64,000 nt of DNA, taken from JAHQVI01 sp050330195 (GTDB taxonomy: Bacteria > Pseudomonadota > Alphaproteobacteria > Rhizobiales > Rhodomicrobiaceae). The DNA is taken from positions 10,406-74,405 of the forward strand of contig JBHJOB010000046.1 of the NCBI GenBank assembly GCA_050330195.1. Direction: 5' to 3'. Position 1 is the first letter of the stretch, and each line of letters begins with the position of its first letter. Shown here piece after piece: positions 1 to 7,440 of the stretch. Made by a program: the position numbers and the translations under genes. The notes beneath the pieces are model-generated. The model did no database searches. It saw nothing but the letters and a program-made list of their open reading frames with translations, and was not told the DNA's origin.

Positions 1-530
1 ACAGGGCCGTAGCGAACCCCGTCGATCTGCGTGCCGTCAGCGAGGCGGTCGAGGGCGGTCTGCTCGACCTTGCCGTGCGCGCGAACCCGGTAGCGGCGCA
101 TCCAGCCGGTGGCGGGCGTTTCAAGATGGCGCGCCAACTCGCCGTCATTGGTCAGAAGCAGCAGACCTTCGGTGTTGAAATCGAGCCGCCCGATGGAGAT
201 AACCCGAGGCATTTCCTGTGGAAGAGCCTCGAATACGGTGGGTCTGCCCTGTGGATCGCGGTGCGTCGTGACCCGTCCCTTGGGTTTGTGATAGCGCCAC
301 AGGCGGGGCGGTTCGATGGCGGGCAGGGGCTTTCCGTCGACGACGATCCGGTCGCCCGGCCTCACGTTGACAGCGGGACTTTCCAAGCGTTTTCCGTTCA
401 GCGAGACCCGTCCCTCGCCGATCAGCCGCTCCGCGTCGCGCCGCGAACACAGACCCGAACGCGCAATGATTTTTGCGATTCGCTCGGCTGGCAAGTCTTC
501 AGTATTGTGAGTATCCTGGTCGGATCGCAT
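1..530 (-). CDS. RsuA/RluB-family rRNA pseudouridine synthase, C-terminus beyond window
   Basis: Converts a specific uridine in rRNA to pseudouridine in the cytoplasm. Reading leftward from ATG at 530, 176 codons are visible before the edge. Residues about 15-69 form an S4 RNA-binding domain, and the catalytic loop GRLDFNTEGLLLL carries the catalytic aspartate at residue 117. The start is supported by an AGAGGCGAAG purine-rich site just upstream. The missing C-terminus prevents a choice between RsuA, RluB, RluE and RluF; proximity to tadA, common in alphaproteobacteria, favours a 23S (RluB-like) enzyme. Family assignment is firm, substrate is inference. Confidence 0.93.
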   Translation of the reverse strand, partial: MRSDQDTHNTEDLPAERIAKIIARSGLCSRRDAERLIGEGRVSLNGKRLESPAVNVRPGDRIVVDGKPLPAIEPPRLWRYHKPKGRVTTHRDPQGRPTVFEALPQEMPRVISIGRLDFNTEGLLLLTNDGELARHLETPATGWMRRYRVRAHGKVEQTALDRLADGTQIDGVRYGP

Positions 531-547
531 CTTCGCCTCTTTTAACT

Positions 548-556
548 TGCTATAAT
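548..556 (+). promoter_or_regulatory. Extended -10 promoter element
   Basis: TGCTATAAT is an exact extended -10 (TGN plus TATAAT). No good -35 hexamer lies 16-18 bases upstream, which extended -10 promoters tolerate. Transcription starting near 563 would leave a short leader before the ribosome-binding site and ATG at 592, and would exclude the in-frame TTG at 556 as a start. Predicted from sequence only. Confidence 0.5.
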
Positions 557-591
557 TGTCAAAACTGATTCTTGACAAACGGGGAGATCAG

Positions 592-1716
592 ATGCGTCGA
601 GATCGAATAATAAAAGCAGTCAACACTCTGAAAGACGCTCTGCAAGCGGCGCAGATCCGTGAGCTTCTCAGGGCGGCGCGCAACGGTCAGCAGGCCGAAG
701 GCGTGAACCGCACGCAGAAGATCCTGCTCGCCTACAACGTCTTCATGCGTCATTATCAGGAATTCGATGAAGAAGAAAAGGAGATGATGACCTTCTTCGG
801 TCTCACTCCCCTGCTCGACATCGCCTTCTGGTCGGCGCTGGTCGACGGTGAACAGGCCGTCTCACGCAAGATCATGGCGGATGTGGATGTCGGCGCGTAT
901 AACGTCATCTTCGTCATGCCGAAACTGCGCGAGCTTCTCCTGCGTGAAACCGACCGGGAACAGTTGATCATTGCCGATCCCTCGGGCACGGATCAGGAGA
1001 TCAAGCGCCTGCGTCTTCTCGTTGCCGAACGCGATCGCTCGCTGACGGACCCGCATGTGATCATCAACGTCCTGCGCTCGCTCGACGAGTTCTATGAGGG
1101 CATGGCGGCTCTGCGTGGGGGCAATCACCCCTCGCTCTCCGTCGGCGCGATCGATTCGGGCAGCACGAAGAGCTTCGACTTCTTCGGCTCCAACGCCATT
1201 GTCGATGAAATCTCCGAATTGCTGATCGCGGTCTGGGACCGGATCAAATATTCGGCGGAAGAGAATTTCCGCTACCAGATCGAAGTCGCGATGATGGCGG
1301 CGGGCTTCATCAACCGCGTGAAGGACGCCCAGACGGCGGGCCGCGTCAACGAGGATCAGGGCCAGCGTATCACGCGCTCGGTCGCCAAGGCCATCGAGAC
1401 GCTGTTCCGTGCCGGCGCATATACCGAGAACATGGACGAGATCCGTGAAGTCCGGGCCAGCCAGTTCCTGCTGCCCAAGACCCAGCTTCTCGAATATCGC
1501 CGCGAGGAAGCCCGCGTCGAGTTCAAGTCCATCGAGATGCGTGACGGACTTGAGACCGGCGAGAAAGCCGAGCCGCTGACGCGCGTCGAGGGCGTCAAGG
1601 ACAAGGACAGCCCTGTGGCGGAGCCTGCCGCGCCGGCCGAAAATGCGGCAGCCTCGAAGCCGGCCGCTGCCGGGACCGCGAATGCCGACATCGATGAGGA
1701 CGGGATCTCGAAATAG
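592..1716 (+). CDS. Conserved-looking hypothetical protein, unrecognised
   Basis: I do not recognise this 374-residue protein. It is soluble-looking, mostly helical and charged, with no signal peptide or membrane segment. The last 50 or so residues are an Ala/Pro/Glu-rich low-complexity tail ending in DIDEDGISK. ATG at 592 is preferred over the in-frame TTG at 556 because GGGGAG sits 6-8 bases upstream and a promoter -10 overlaps 556. It lies between the divergent pseudouridine synthase gene and tadA. Codon use is ordinary for the window, so it is probably a resident gene. No function can be assigned. Confidence 0.8.
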   Translation: MRRDRIIKAVNTLKDALQAAQIRELLRAARNGQQAEGVNRTQKILLAYNVFMRHYQEFDEEEKEMMTFFGLTPLLDIAFWSALVDGEQAVSRKIMADVDVGAYNVIFVMPKLRELLLRETDREQLIIADPSGTDQEIKRLRLLVAERDRSLTDPHVIINVLRSLDEFYEGMAALRGGNHPSLSVGAIDSGSTKSFDFFGSNAIVDEISELLIAVWDRIKYSAEENFRYQIEVAMMAAGFINRVKDAQTAGRVNEDQGQRITRSVAKAIETLFRAGAYTENMDEIREVRASQFLLPKTQLLEYRREEARVEFKSIEMRDGLETGEKAEPLTRVEGVKDKDSPVAEPAAPAENAAASKPAAAGTANADIDEDGISK

Positions 1717-1741
1717 GGCGAAGATCCGATAAGATGGACTA

Positions 1742-1758
1742 TCCCGCCTTTTGCGGGA
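1742..1758. terminator. Short hairpin after the 592-1716 gene
   Basis: TCCCGC and GCGGGA pair around a CTTTT loop, 25 bases after the stop codon. There is no following T-run, so it could weaken transcription into tadA or act only as a 3' stabiliser. Weak evidence for true intrinsic termination. Confidence 0.3.
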
Positions 1759-1810
1759 CAGGCTTCTCGGACAAATCGAATAAGGGAGGCGGCTTGTTTC
1801 GCCTCACGGA

Positions 1811-2260
1811 ATGAAAGCAAACGCGTTTATGGCTCTGGCCCTGGAAGAGGCCGGAGCCGCGGCCGTTCGCGGCGAGGTTCCCGTGGGCGCCGTTCTGGTC
1901 GCGCCTGACGGCCGTATTCTCGCATGCGACGGCAACCGCATCCTTGAATATCGCGATCCCACCGCCCACGCCGAAATTCTCGTCCTGCGCGCTGCGGCCG
2001 GGCTGCTCGGCAGCGAGCGCCTGACCGGCTGCCATCTCTACGTGACGCTGGAGCCTTGCACCATGTGCGCCGGGGCGATTTCATTTGCACGGATCGAGCG
2101 GCTCTATTTCGGCGCGCCGGACGAAAAGGCCGGAGCGGTCGAGCACGGGGTGCGCTTCTTTGCCCAGAGCAGTTGCCATCATGCGCCGGAGGTCTATGGC
2201 GGCATCGCTGAGACGGAGGCGGCGGCATTGCTCCGGGATTTCTTCAGGCAGCGGCGTTAA
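1811..2260 (+). CDS. tadA: tRNA-specific adenosine deaminase TadA
   Basis: Deaminates A34 to inosine in the tRNA-Arg(ACG) wobble position, an essential decoding step. The 149 residues match the family length. The zinc site and proton shuttle are visible: H53-A54-E55 and the PCxxC motif with C83 and C86 (EPCTMCAGAI). A cytidine-deaminase fold therefore covers nearly the whole protein. A hairpin-bearing dispersed repeat begins two bases after the stop and may end the transcript. Confidence 0.93.
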   Translation: MKANAFMALALEEAGAAAVRGEVPVGAVLVAPDGRILACDGNRILEYRDPTAHAEILVLRAAAGLLGSERLTGCHLYVTLEPCTMCAGAISFARIERLYFGAPDEKAGAVEHGVRFFAQSSCHHAPEVYGGIAETEAAALLRDFFRQRR

Positions 2261-2262
2261 GG

Positions 2263-2354
2263 CGAGGTCGGATAAGTTTTTCTGAAAAATTGAGCTGGAA
2301 ACAAATAGAGCAGATCGGGACCGTTTCAACTCGAAACGACCCGATCCGTATCCG
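2263..2354 (+). repeat. Dispersed intergenic repeat with hairpin, copy A
   Basis: Copy of a repeat family also seen at 17051, 22809 and (inverted) 48892. Shared blocks in order are a GAGxTCxGAT-like start, a TTTTTCxGAAAAATTGAGCT core, GAAACA, and a terminal dyad. Here the dyad has GATCGGG pairing with CCCGATC and CGTTTC with GAAACG around AACT. It directly follows tadA, so the hairpin may also serve as a 3' end. Confidence 0.6.
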
Positions 2355-2379
2355 TTTGTTAATGCCGCTTTTCCCCGGT

Positions 2380-2760
2380 CTACATGGCGCCTGCCGCAGC
2401 ATTGTCCGCCGGGGGCTTGTCGAGCCGGGCAAAGGGCGAACGGCCAACGTCGCAGGCGCGCAGACGCCTGCCCATGCTGACGGGAAACCAGAGCACGATA
2501 GACAGGAGCAGCCATACGATCAGAGCTGCTACGAAAGCATATGCATAATGCATGCCTGTCTCGATGAGTCCGGCTGTCAGCGCCGCGGTTGCTGCCGCCA
2601 ATCCTCCGGTCAGCATGACCGCGGTAACGAGAGCGACAAGCTCGATGTCAAGCCAGCGCGGCTTGAAAGGGCTGCGAAACAGCAGCGTGAGCAAATATTG
2701 GAGAGAAACCACCCCAGCCAGAAGAGCGGCTTCAAACGCGACCGATAGAAACTGTGCCAT
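2380..2760 (-). CDS. Small integral membrane protein
   Basis: 126 residues starting MAQFLSVAFEAALLAGVV, with about four hydrophobic segments covering residues 5-105 and a short polar, Ala-rich tail. The ATG at 2760 is preceded by AAGGA at a workable distance. An upstream in-frame extension reads as low-complexity basic sequence and is unlikely to be coding. It lies downstream of another small membrane protein on the same strand (2892-3071). No family recognised; function unknown. Confidence 0.65.
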   Translation of the reverse strand: MAQFLSVAFEAALLAGVVSLQYLLTLLFRSPFKPRWLDIELVALVTAVMLTGGLAAATAALTAGLIETGMHYAYAFVAALIVWLLLSIVLWFPVSMGRRLRACDVGRSPFARLDKPPADNAAAGAM

Positions 2761-2891
2761 GTTCGGAAATCCTTGAAAAAGGCGACATCTCATCGCCAGG
2801 GCGGAGCGGCCCATGCGCCGCGCACGGCAGGCGCGGGCAGGACCATCTCCGCGATGCGTCCAACTGATTGACAGGTCCGGTTTCGGACAGC

Positions 2892-3071
2892 TCAACCATG
2901 CAGGTGGAAGTGCCGGACAAACTCGATGACGCCGAGCAGCGTCAGAACGATGAAAAAGCCGGCAATGATCAGAAGTCCGCTGCGCCTGTCCGTGAATTCG
3001 ATCAGCGCCGGGTCGTATGGCGGCTCGTCCGGCGTTGGCTCGACGGGGGGCGTGTGTTGTGTCGTCGTCAT
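2892..3071 (-). CDS. Small single-pass membrane protein
   Basis: A 59-residue frame with a GAGGA ribosome-binding site before ATG at 3071. A Pro/Thr-rich N-terminus of about 20 residues is followed by one strong transmembrane helix (LLIIAGFFIVLTLLGVIEF) and a short HFHLHG tail. Such proteins are often accessory subunits or membrane tethers, but nothing here shows the partner. The downstream gene at 2380-2760 is also a small membrane protein and may be co-transcribed. Confidence 0.6.
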   Translation of the reverse strand: MTTTQHTPPVEPTPDEPPYDPALIEFTDRRSGLLIIAGFFIVLTLLGVIEFVRHFHLHG

Positions 3072-3171
3072 TATTTGAAATCCTCAACTTGCGGGCGCAA
3101 GCCAAGCGTGCTGGCGCAAAGGCGCACCGCTGAAAAAACAGGTCAGATGATGGAAAATGGACCGCGCGGGC

Positions 3172-3549
3172 TCAGGCGGCCGGGTGCAGGCCGTGCGGCG
3201 GTCCGCGAGCGCTTGCGATGGCATGCGCTATGGATGAGACATCGTGCCTGCCGATGCTGGCGGAAGATCGGCTTGCGAATTGGCGGCAACGGTCTGCAGC
3301 CTGAAGGGCTGCGGGATCGATGTCTCCGCGATGGCCTGACAGGAAATCCTGCAAGGCTGCGTTGACAGAAGCCTGCTGCGCCGTCCGGATGACACGAACC
3401 GGTTCGGAGCCTTTCAGCGCGAGATCAATCGGCTGATGGACCGCACTTTGGAAATCATCAGCGCCCGGCGAAGCGGTGCCGAAACCGATGCTGCCGGCAA
3501 AGACGATCAGAAATGCGAGAAACAGCGAAAAGGAGCGCAAAGGCGTCAA
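3172..3549 (-). CDS. Putative exported small hypothetical protein
   Basis: About 125 residues beginning with a clear signal peptide (LRSFSLFLAFLIVFAGSIGFG), followed by a soluble stretch of no recognised family. The start is uncertain: TTG at 3549 has its purine box too close, and TTG at 3540 gives better spacing to AAGG. No cysteine pair or lipobox is visible. It is counted as a gene mainly because of the signal peptide and the lack of a competing frame. Confidence 0.45.
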   Translation of the reverse strand: MTPLRSFSLFLAFLIVFAGSIGFGTASPGADDFQSAVHQPIDLALKGSEPVRVIRTAQQASVNAALQDFLSGHRGDIDPAALQAADRCRQFASRSSASIGRHDVSSIAHAIASARGPPHGLHPAA

Positions 3550-3638
3550 CCTTAAAACCCGTCAAATCGACATATACGCTCTTTTTCGGGGAATGAATAC
3601 AGCTTTTGCAGCTTGTGAAGCTCTTGCTTTAAAATCGC

Positions 3639-4196
3639 TTAGCGGCTTGCCAGCAACCGCTCCGTGGAGGTGATTTGCGCGAATTCGCCGCTCAGGCTGG
3701 CGATATGCGCGTCGTGCACGGTCTCGGCGCTGATGGTCCGGCCATCGGGCGTCACCCGCTCGAACGCGTAACAGGCATCCGCGACGAGCGTCGCCCTGAA
3801 GCCCAGATTGGCGGCCATGCGCACGCTCGTGCTGACGCAGTGATCGCTGGAGACCCCGCAGAATACCAGATCCAGCAGGTTCCGGGCGCGCAGATCATGT
3901 TCAAGCGACGTGCCTATAAAGGCCGAATTCACCGATTTCATGTAAACCGGCTCGCCATCGCGCGGCCGTGCGAAATCCTCGAATTCATGACCGGGGTGGC
4001 CGGGCCGCAGAACGGAGTTCTCCTGTGTCGATGCGTGAGCGACATGGCTGACCGGCCAGCCATTTGCCCGCCAGTGTTCGAGCAGCCGCGCGGCATTCTT
4101 CTCCGCCTGGCGGTTGTTGCGCGGTCCCCAATATTCGAGGTCGCGAAAGCCCAGTTGCCAGTCGATCAGGACGAGGCAGCTCCGCTCGGTGCTCAA
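3639..4196 (-). CDS. Isochorismatase-like cysteine hydrolase
   Basis: Cytoplasmic hydrolase of the isochorismatase/nicotinamidase superfamily. The triad is visible as D12 (LIDWQLGF), K87 (YMKSVNSAF) and C120 (SSDHCVSTS). At 185 residues it has the usual single-domain length. The start is a TTG whose last two bases share the TGA stop of the upstream patatin gene, with a strong GGAAGG site 7 bases before it, so the two are translationally coupled. Substrate is not predictable. Confidence 0.88.
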   Translation of the reverse strand: MSTERSCLVLIDWQLGFRDLEYWGPRNNRQAEKNAARLLEHWRANGWPVSHVAHASTQENSVLRPGHPGHEFEDFARPRDGEPVYMKSVNSAFIGTSLEHDLRARNLLDLVFCGVSSDHCVSTSVRMAANLGFRATLVADACYAFERVTPDGRTISAETVHDAHIASLSGEFAQITSTERLLASR

Positions 4197-5077
4197 AGCG
4201 TTTCCTTCCTTGCCATCGCGGTCTCGCAGGCCCGCTTGAACGCGTCCTTGGCGGGTTCGGCCGCGGCGAAAATCTCGTCGATCTTGTAGAAATCCAGCAC
4301 TTTGAAAAAGCCGATTTCGGGGCGGATCAGGATGTCGGGAGCCCCCGCTTTCAGCTTTTCACGGAGGACGGCGCGTAGCGCGATCTGGTTGACCCCGATA
4401 ATCGCGTCGATCAGCGACGGCGCCTTGCCCTTGCTTTGCTGCGGTCCGGCCGTCACGTCGATCGCGGCAACGATATCGGCGCGCTCCATCACCAGATCGA
4501 ACGGCACCGGGTTGACGAAACCGCCGTCGACCAGCACGCGCTCGCCCATCTCGATGGGGCGCAGGATGCCGGGCAGGGCGGAACTCGCGGTGATGGCGGG
4601 AATGAGGGGGCCGCTGTCGATCACGTACTGGCTTTGCGTGTAATAGTCCGTCGTCACGGCAAGCAGCGGGATTTTCAGCGCCTCGAAATCGTCAGGCAGC
4701 GCCTCCGGCAGCAGGCCCCTGATGATGTTCTCGCCGGAAAAGGCCGAGCCGTTTTCCCCGCCGCGGAAGATTGCCAGCCCGTTGTCCCAATGCGAGAACA
4801 GCCGGCGGATCAGCTCGGTGCGCCGGTGAAACAGCTCCTCGCAATAGGCGCGGATGGCGGCCCCGGTCATGCCGGATGCGTAGGCCGCGCCGATCAGGGC
4901 GCCGATGCTCGTTCCCGCAATGACGCATGGGGCGACGCCAAGCTCATCGAGCGCTTCGAGCATGGGCACATGGGCAAAGCCGCGCGCGCCGCCCCCGCCA
5001 AGTGCGAGGCCGAAACGCACGCCGGAGCCCGGAGCGGTAATCCCTTGCGCGTTCGGCGCATCGGCAGCGCTCGTCAT
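4193..5077 (-). CDS. Patatin-like phospholipase (RssA-type)
   Basis: Predicted lipid acyl hydrolase, 294 residues, no signal peptide. It has the oxyanion glycine-rich loop GGGGARGFAH (27-36), the nucleophile elbow GTSIG with S57, and DGG with D184 completing the Ser-Asp dyad. Placed between the haloacetate-dehalogenase-like gene (5-base gap) and the isochorismatase-like gene (overlap), so the three form one operon. The patatin family is certain; the physiological lipid is unknown. Confidence 0.9.
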   Translation of the reverse strand: MTSAADAPNAQGITAPGSGVRFGLALGGGGARGFAHVPMLEALDELGVAPCVIAGTSIGALIGAAYASGMTGAAIRAYCEELFHRRTELIRRLFSHWDNGLAIFRGGENGSAFSGENIIRGLLPEALPDDFEALKIPLLAVTTDYYTQSQYVIDSGPLIPAITASSALPGILRPIEMGERVLVDGGFVNPVPFDLVMERADIVAAIDVTAGPQQSKGKAPSLIDAIIGVNQIALRAVLREKLKAGAPDILIRPEIGFFKVLDFYKIDEIFAAAEPAKDAFKRACETAMARKETL

Positions 5078-5082
5078 TTCGT

Positions 5083-5991
5083 CTATCCCTTGAAATGCTT
5101 GAGTATGGCGGCGGTCGTTTCCTCCGGCGCTTCCTCGGGGAGGAAATGTCCGGAATTGACGGCGTGGCCGTTCACGTCGCCGCACCATTCGCGCCAGATA
5201 TCCAGCGGGCCTGCCGTCTTGCTGGGAATGCCTTGCTCGCCCCAGAACACCGCCGTCGGACAGGAAATCCGGCGGTCCGCCTCCCTGTCGGCGGTATCGT
5301 CGGCGAGGTCGCAGGTCGCGCCCGCGCGGTAATCCTCGCAGGTTGCGTGGAGCCGCGCCGGCTCGCTGAAAAAGGCGCGGTAATGGGCCAGCGCTTCGGG
5401 CGCGAAGACCAAAAGATCGTCGCTGCCCGCCCATCCCGCCAGCTTGCTGTCGAGCCAGCCCACAGGGTCGCGCCCGATCATGTCTTCCGGCCGCGGCGCT
5501 TGCTGGGCGAGAAATGTCCAGTGGAAAGTCTTCATGGCGAGGTCGCGCGTCAGCCGGTTCCACATGTCGTAGGTCGGGACAATGTCGAGCAATACGAGCT
5601 TTTCGATACGTTCCGGGTGATCAAGCGCCAGCCGGTAGCCCGCCCGTCCGCCGCGATCATGGCCGCAAACGTGAAAGCGGCTCAGCCCGAGCTGGTCGGC
5701 GATGTCGATAACGTCCTCCGCCATTGCCCGTTTGGAGTAGCCGAAATGTTCCGGATCATCGGCGGGAATGGAACTTTCGCCATAGCCGCGCAGATCGCAA
5801 ACGATCAGCCGGAAATGTCTGGCGAGTTCAGGGGCGACGCGGTGCCAGATGACATGGGTTTGCGGATAGCCATGCAGCATGAACATCGGCGGTCCGTCGC
5901 CCCCGATACGCGCGAAGATCTCCGCGCCGCGCGTCTTAAAACGGTGCGCCTGGAAACCGGGGAAAAGGTCAGGCAGATCTTGGGTCATCAT
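5083..5991 (-). CDS. Alpha/beta hydrolase of the fluoroacetate/haloacetate dehalogenase type
   Basis: 302 residues with the residues that define fluoroacetate dehalogenases as I recall them: nucleophile D112 followed by R113 and R116 (GHDRGGR), which bind the carboxylate, structural acid D136, halide-pocket H157-W158 (FHWTFLAQ), a Tyr in AHYRAFF, and the base His in SGHFLPEEAP. This favours hydrolytic cleavage of a carbon-halogen bond in 2-haloacids over epoxide hydrolysis. Two consecutive ATGs (5991, 5988) are possible starts; the second is better spaced from GGGAGA. It leads the patatin/isochorismatase operon. Confidence 0.82.
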   Translation of the reverse strand: MMTQDLPDLFPGFQAHRFKTRGAEIFARIGGDGPPMFMLHGYPQTHVIWHRVAPELARHFRLIVCDLRGYGESSIPADDPEHFGYSKRAMAEDVIDIADQLGLSRFHVCGHDRGGRAGYRLALDHPERIEKLVLLDIVPTYDMWNRLTRDLAMKTFHWTFLAQQAPRPEDMIGRDPVGWLDSKLAGWAGSDDLLVFAPEALAHYRAFFSEPARLHATCEDYRAGATCDLADDTADREADRRISCPTAVFWGEQGIPSKTAGPLDIWREWCGDVNGHAVNSGHFLPEEAPEETTAAILKHFKG

Positions 5992-6059
5992 ATTTCTCCC
6001 GCCTCGCTGCCTTGACGGCAGCGATCTATTGTTGCCGCATCAATCTTGCCAACGTTCGG

Positions 6060-7346
6060 TTAACGCCTGCGGTCGGATTGATGCGCGAGTGCGCGCCAGC
6101 CAATGTCGCGCCGGCAAAACCCTTCGGGCCAGTCGATCCTGTCGATGGCTTCATAAGCCTTGTCACGGGCCTCCGAAACGGAGCCGCCCAGCGCCGTCAC
6201 ATTCAGCACCCGGCCGCCATTCGAGAGCATCCGCGCGCCATCCCGTTTCGTGCCCGCATGAAATATGGTGACTCCGGGCACGCTTTCAGCTTCGTCCAGC
6301 CCTTTTATTTCGGAGCCCTTCTCATAGTTCCCCGGATAGCCGTTCGCCGCCATGACCACCGTGATCGCGGTTTCATCGCGCCAATTCAGCTCCATCTGCC
6401 CGAGCGTGCCCTCGGCAACGGCCAGCAGGGCGGGCAGGAAATCGGAGGCAAGCCGCATCATCAGCACCTGGCATTCCGGATCGCCGAAACGGGCATTATA
6501 TTCAATCAGCTTCGGCCCGTCCGCGCCGATCATCAGCCCGGCGTAAAGGACGCCGCGATAGCTGATGCCGTTCTCCTTCAGAGCCGCGACGGTCGGCAGA
6601 ATGATCTTCTCCATGACGCGAGCTTCCATCTCCGGCGTCATGATGGGGGCAGGGGAATAGGCGCCCATGCCGCCGGTATTCGGCCCCTTGTCGCCGTCGA
6701 AGGCGCGCTTGTGGTCCTGTGCGCTTGCGAGCGGCAGCACGGTCTCGCCGTCGCACAGGGCAAAGAAGCTGGCTTCCTCGCCTTCGAGGAACTCCTCGAT
6801 GACGACGGATGCGCCCGCCTCGCCGAATGCGCCTTCGAAACACTCATGGATGGCCTGCTCGGCTTGCCCGTGCGTCTCGGCGATGATGACGCCCTTGCCC
6901 GCTGCCAGCCCATCCGCCTTGATGACGATGGGGAGCGTCTGCTGGGTCAGATAGTCGAGCGCGGCGTCGGCATTGTCGAAAGCGCCATAGTCGGCGGTCG
7001 GGATATGCTTGTGCGCGCAGAGCGCCTTGGTGAAGCTTTTCGAGCCTTCGATCTGCGCGCCATCCTTGCCGGGACCGAAGACCTTGAAGCCCGCCTTGTG
7101 CAGATCATCGGCGAGCCCGGCGACGAGCGGCGCTTCCGGCCCGATGACAACAAGCCCGATCTCGCGCAGCCGGCAGAATTCGATGATTGCCGCATGATCG
7201 CCGGGATCGAGGTCCACGCATTCGGCGTGACGCGCGATGCCGGCATTGCCCGGAGCGCAATAAAGCCGTGTCAGCATCGGGCTTTTGCTGATGGCCCAGG
7301 CCAGAGCGTCCTCGCGTCCGCCCGATCCGATGAGGAATATATTCAT
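6060..7346 (-). CDS. purD: Phosphoribosylamine-glycine ligase PurD
   Basis: Second step of purine biosynthesis: ATP-dependent joining of glycine to phosphoribosylamine. 428 residues, the normal length. The N-terminal GSGGREDALAWA loop, the central ATP-grasp (IVIKADGLAAGKGVII) and the GGMGAYSPAP and NARFGDPECQ motifs are all intact. Divergent from xseA with 94 bases between start codons, so promoters for both lie in 7347-7440. Confidence 0.97.
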   Translation of the reverse strand: MNIFLIGSGGREDALAWAISKSPMLTRLYCAPGNAGIARHAECVDLDPGDHAAIIEFCRLREIGLVVIGPEAPLVAGLADDLHKAGFKVFGPGKDGAQIEGSKSFTKALCAHKHIPTADYGAFDNADAALDYLTQQTLPIVIKADGLAAGKGVIIAETHGQAEQAIHECFEGAFGEAGASVVIEEFLEGEEASFFALCDGETVLPLASAQDHKRAFDGDKGPNTGGMGAYSPAPIMTPEMEARVMEKIILPTVAALKENGISYRGVLYAGLMIGADGPKLIEYNARFGDPECQVLMMRLASDFLPALLAVAEGTLGQMELNWRDETAITVVMAANGYPGNYEKGSEIKGLDEAESVPGVTIFHAGTKRDGARMLSNGGRVLNVTALGGSVSEARDKAYEAIDRIDWPEGFCRRDIGWRALAHQSDRRR

Positions 7347-7440
7347 GGCAAGCTATGTTTTCCGAGTTGTTTCCGCAAAGCTCATAACAAGAATCGGGCT
7401 AAACTTGCACCTTTCCCGCCAATCTCGCTAGATAGGCCCC

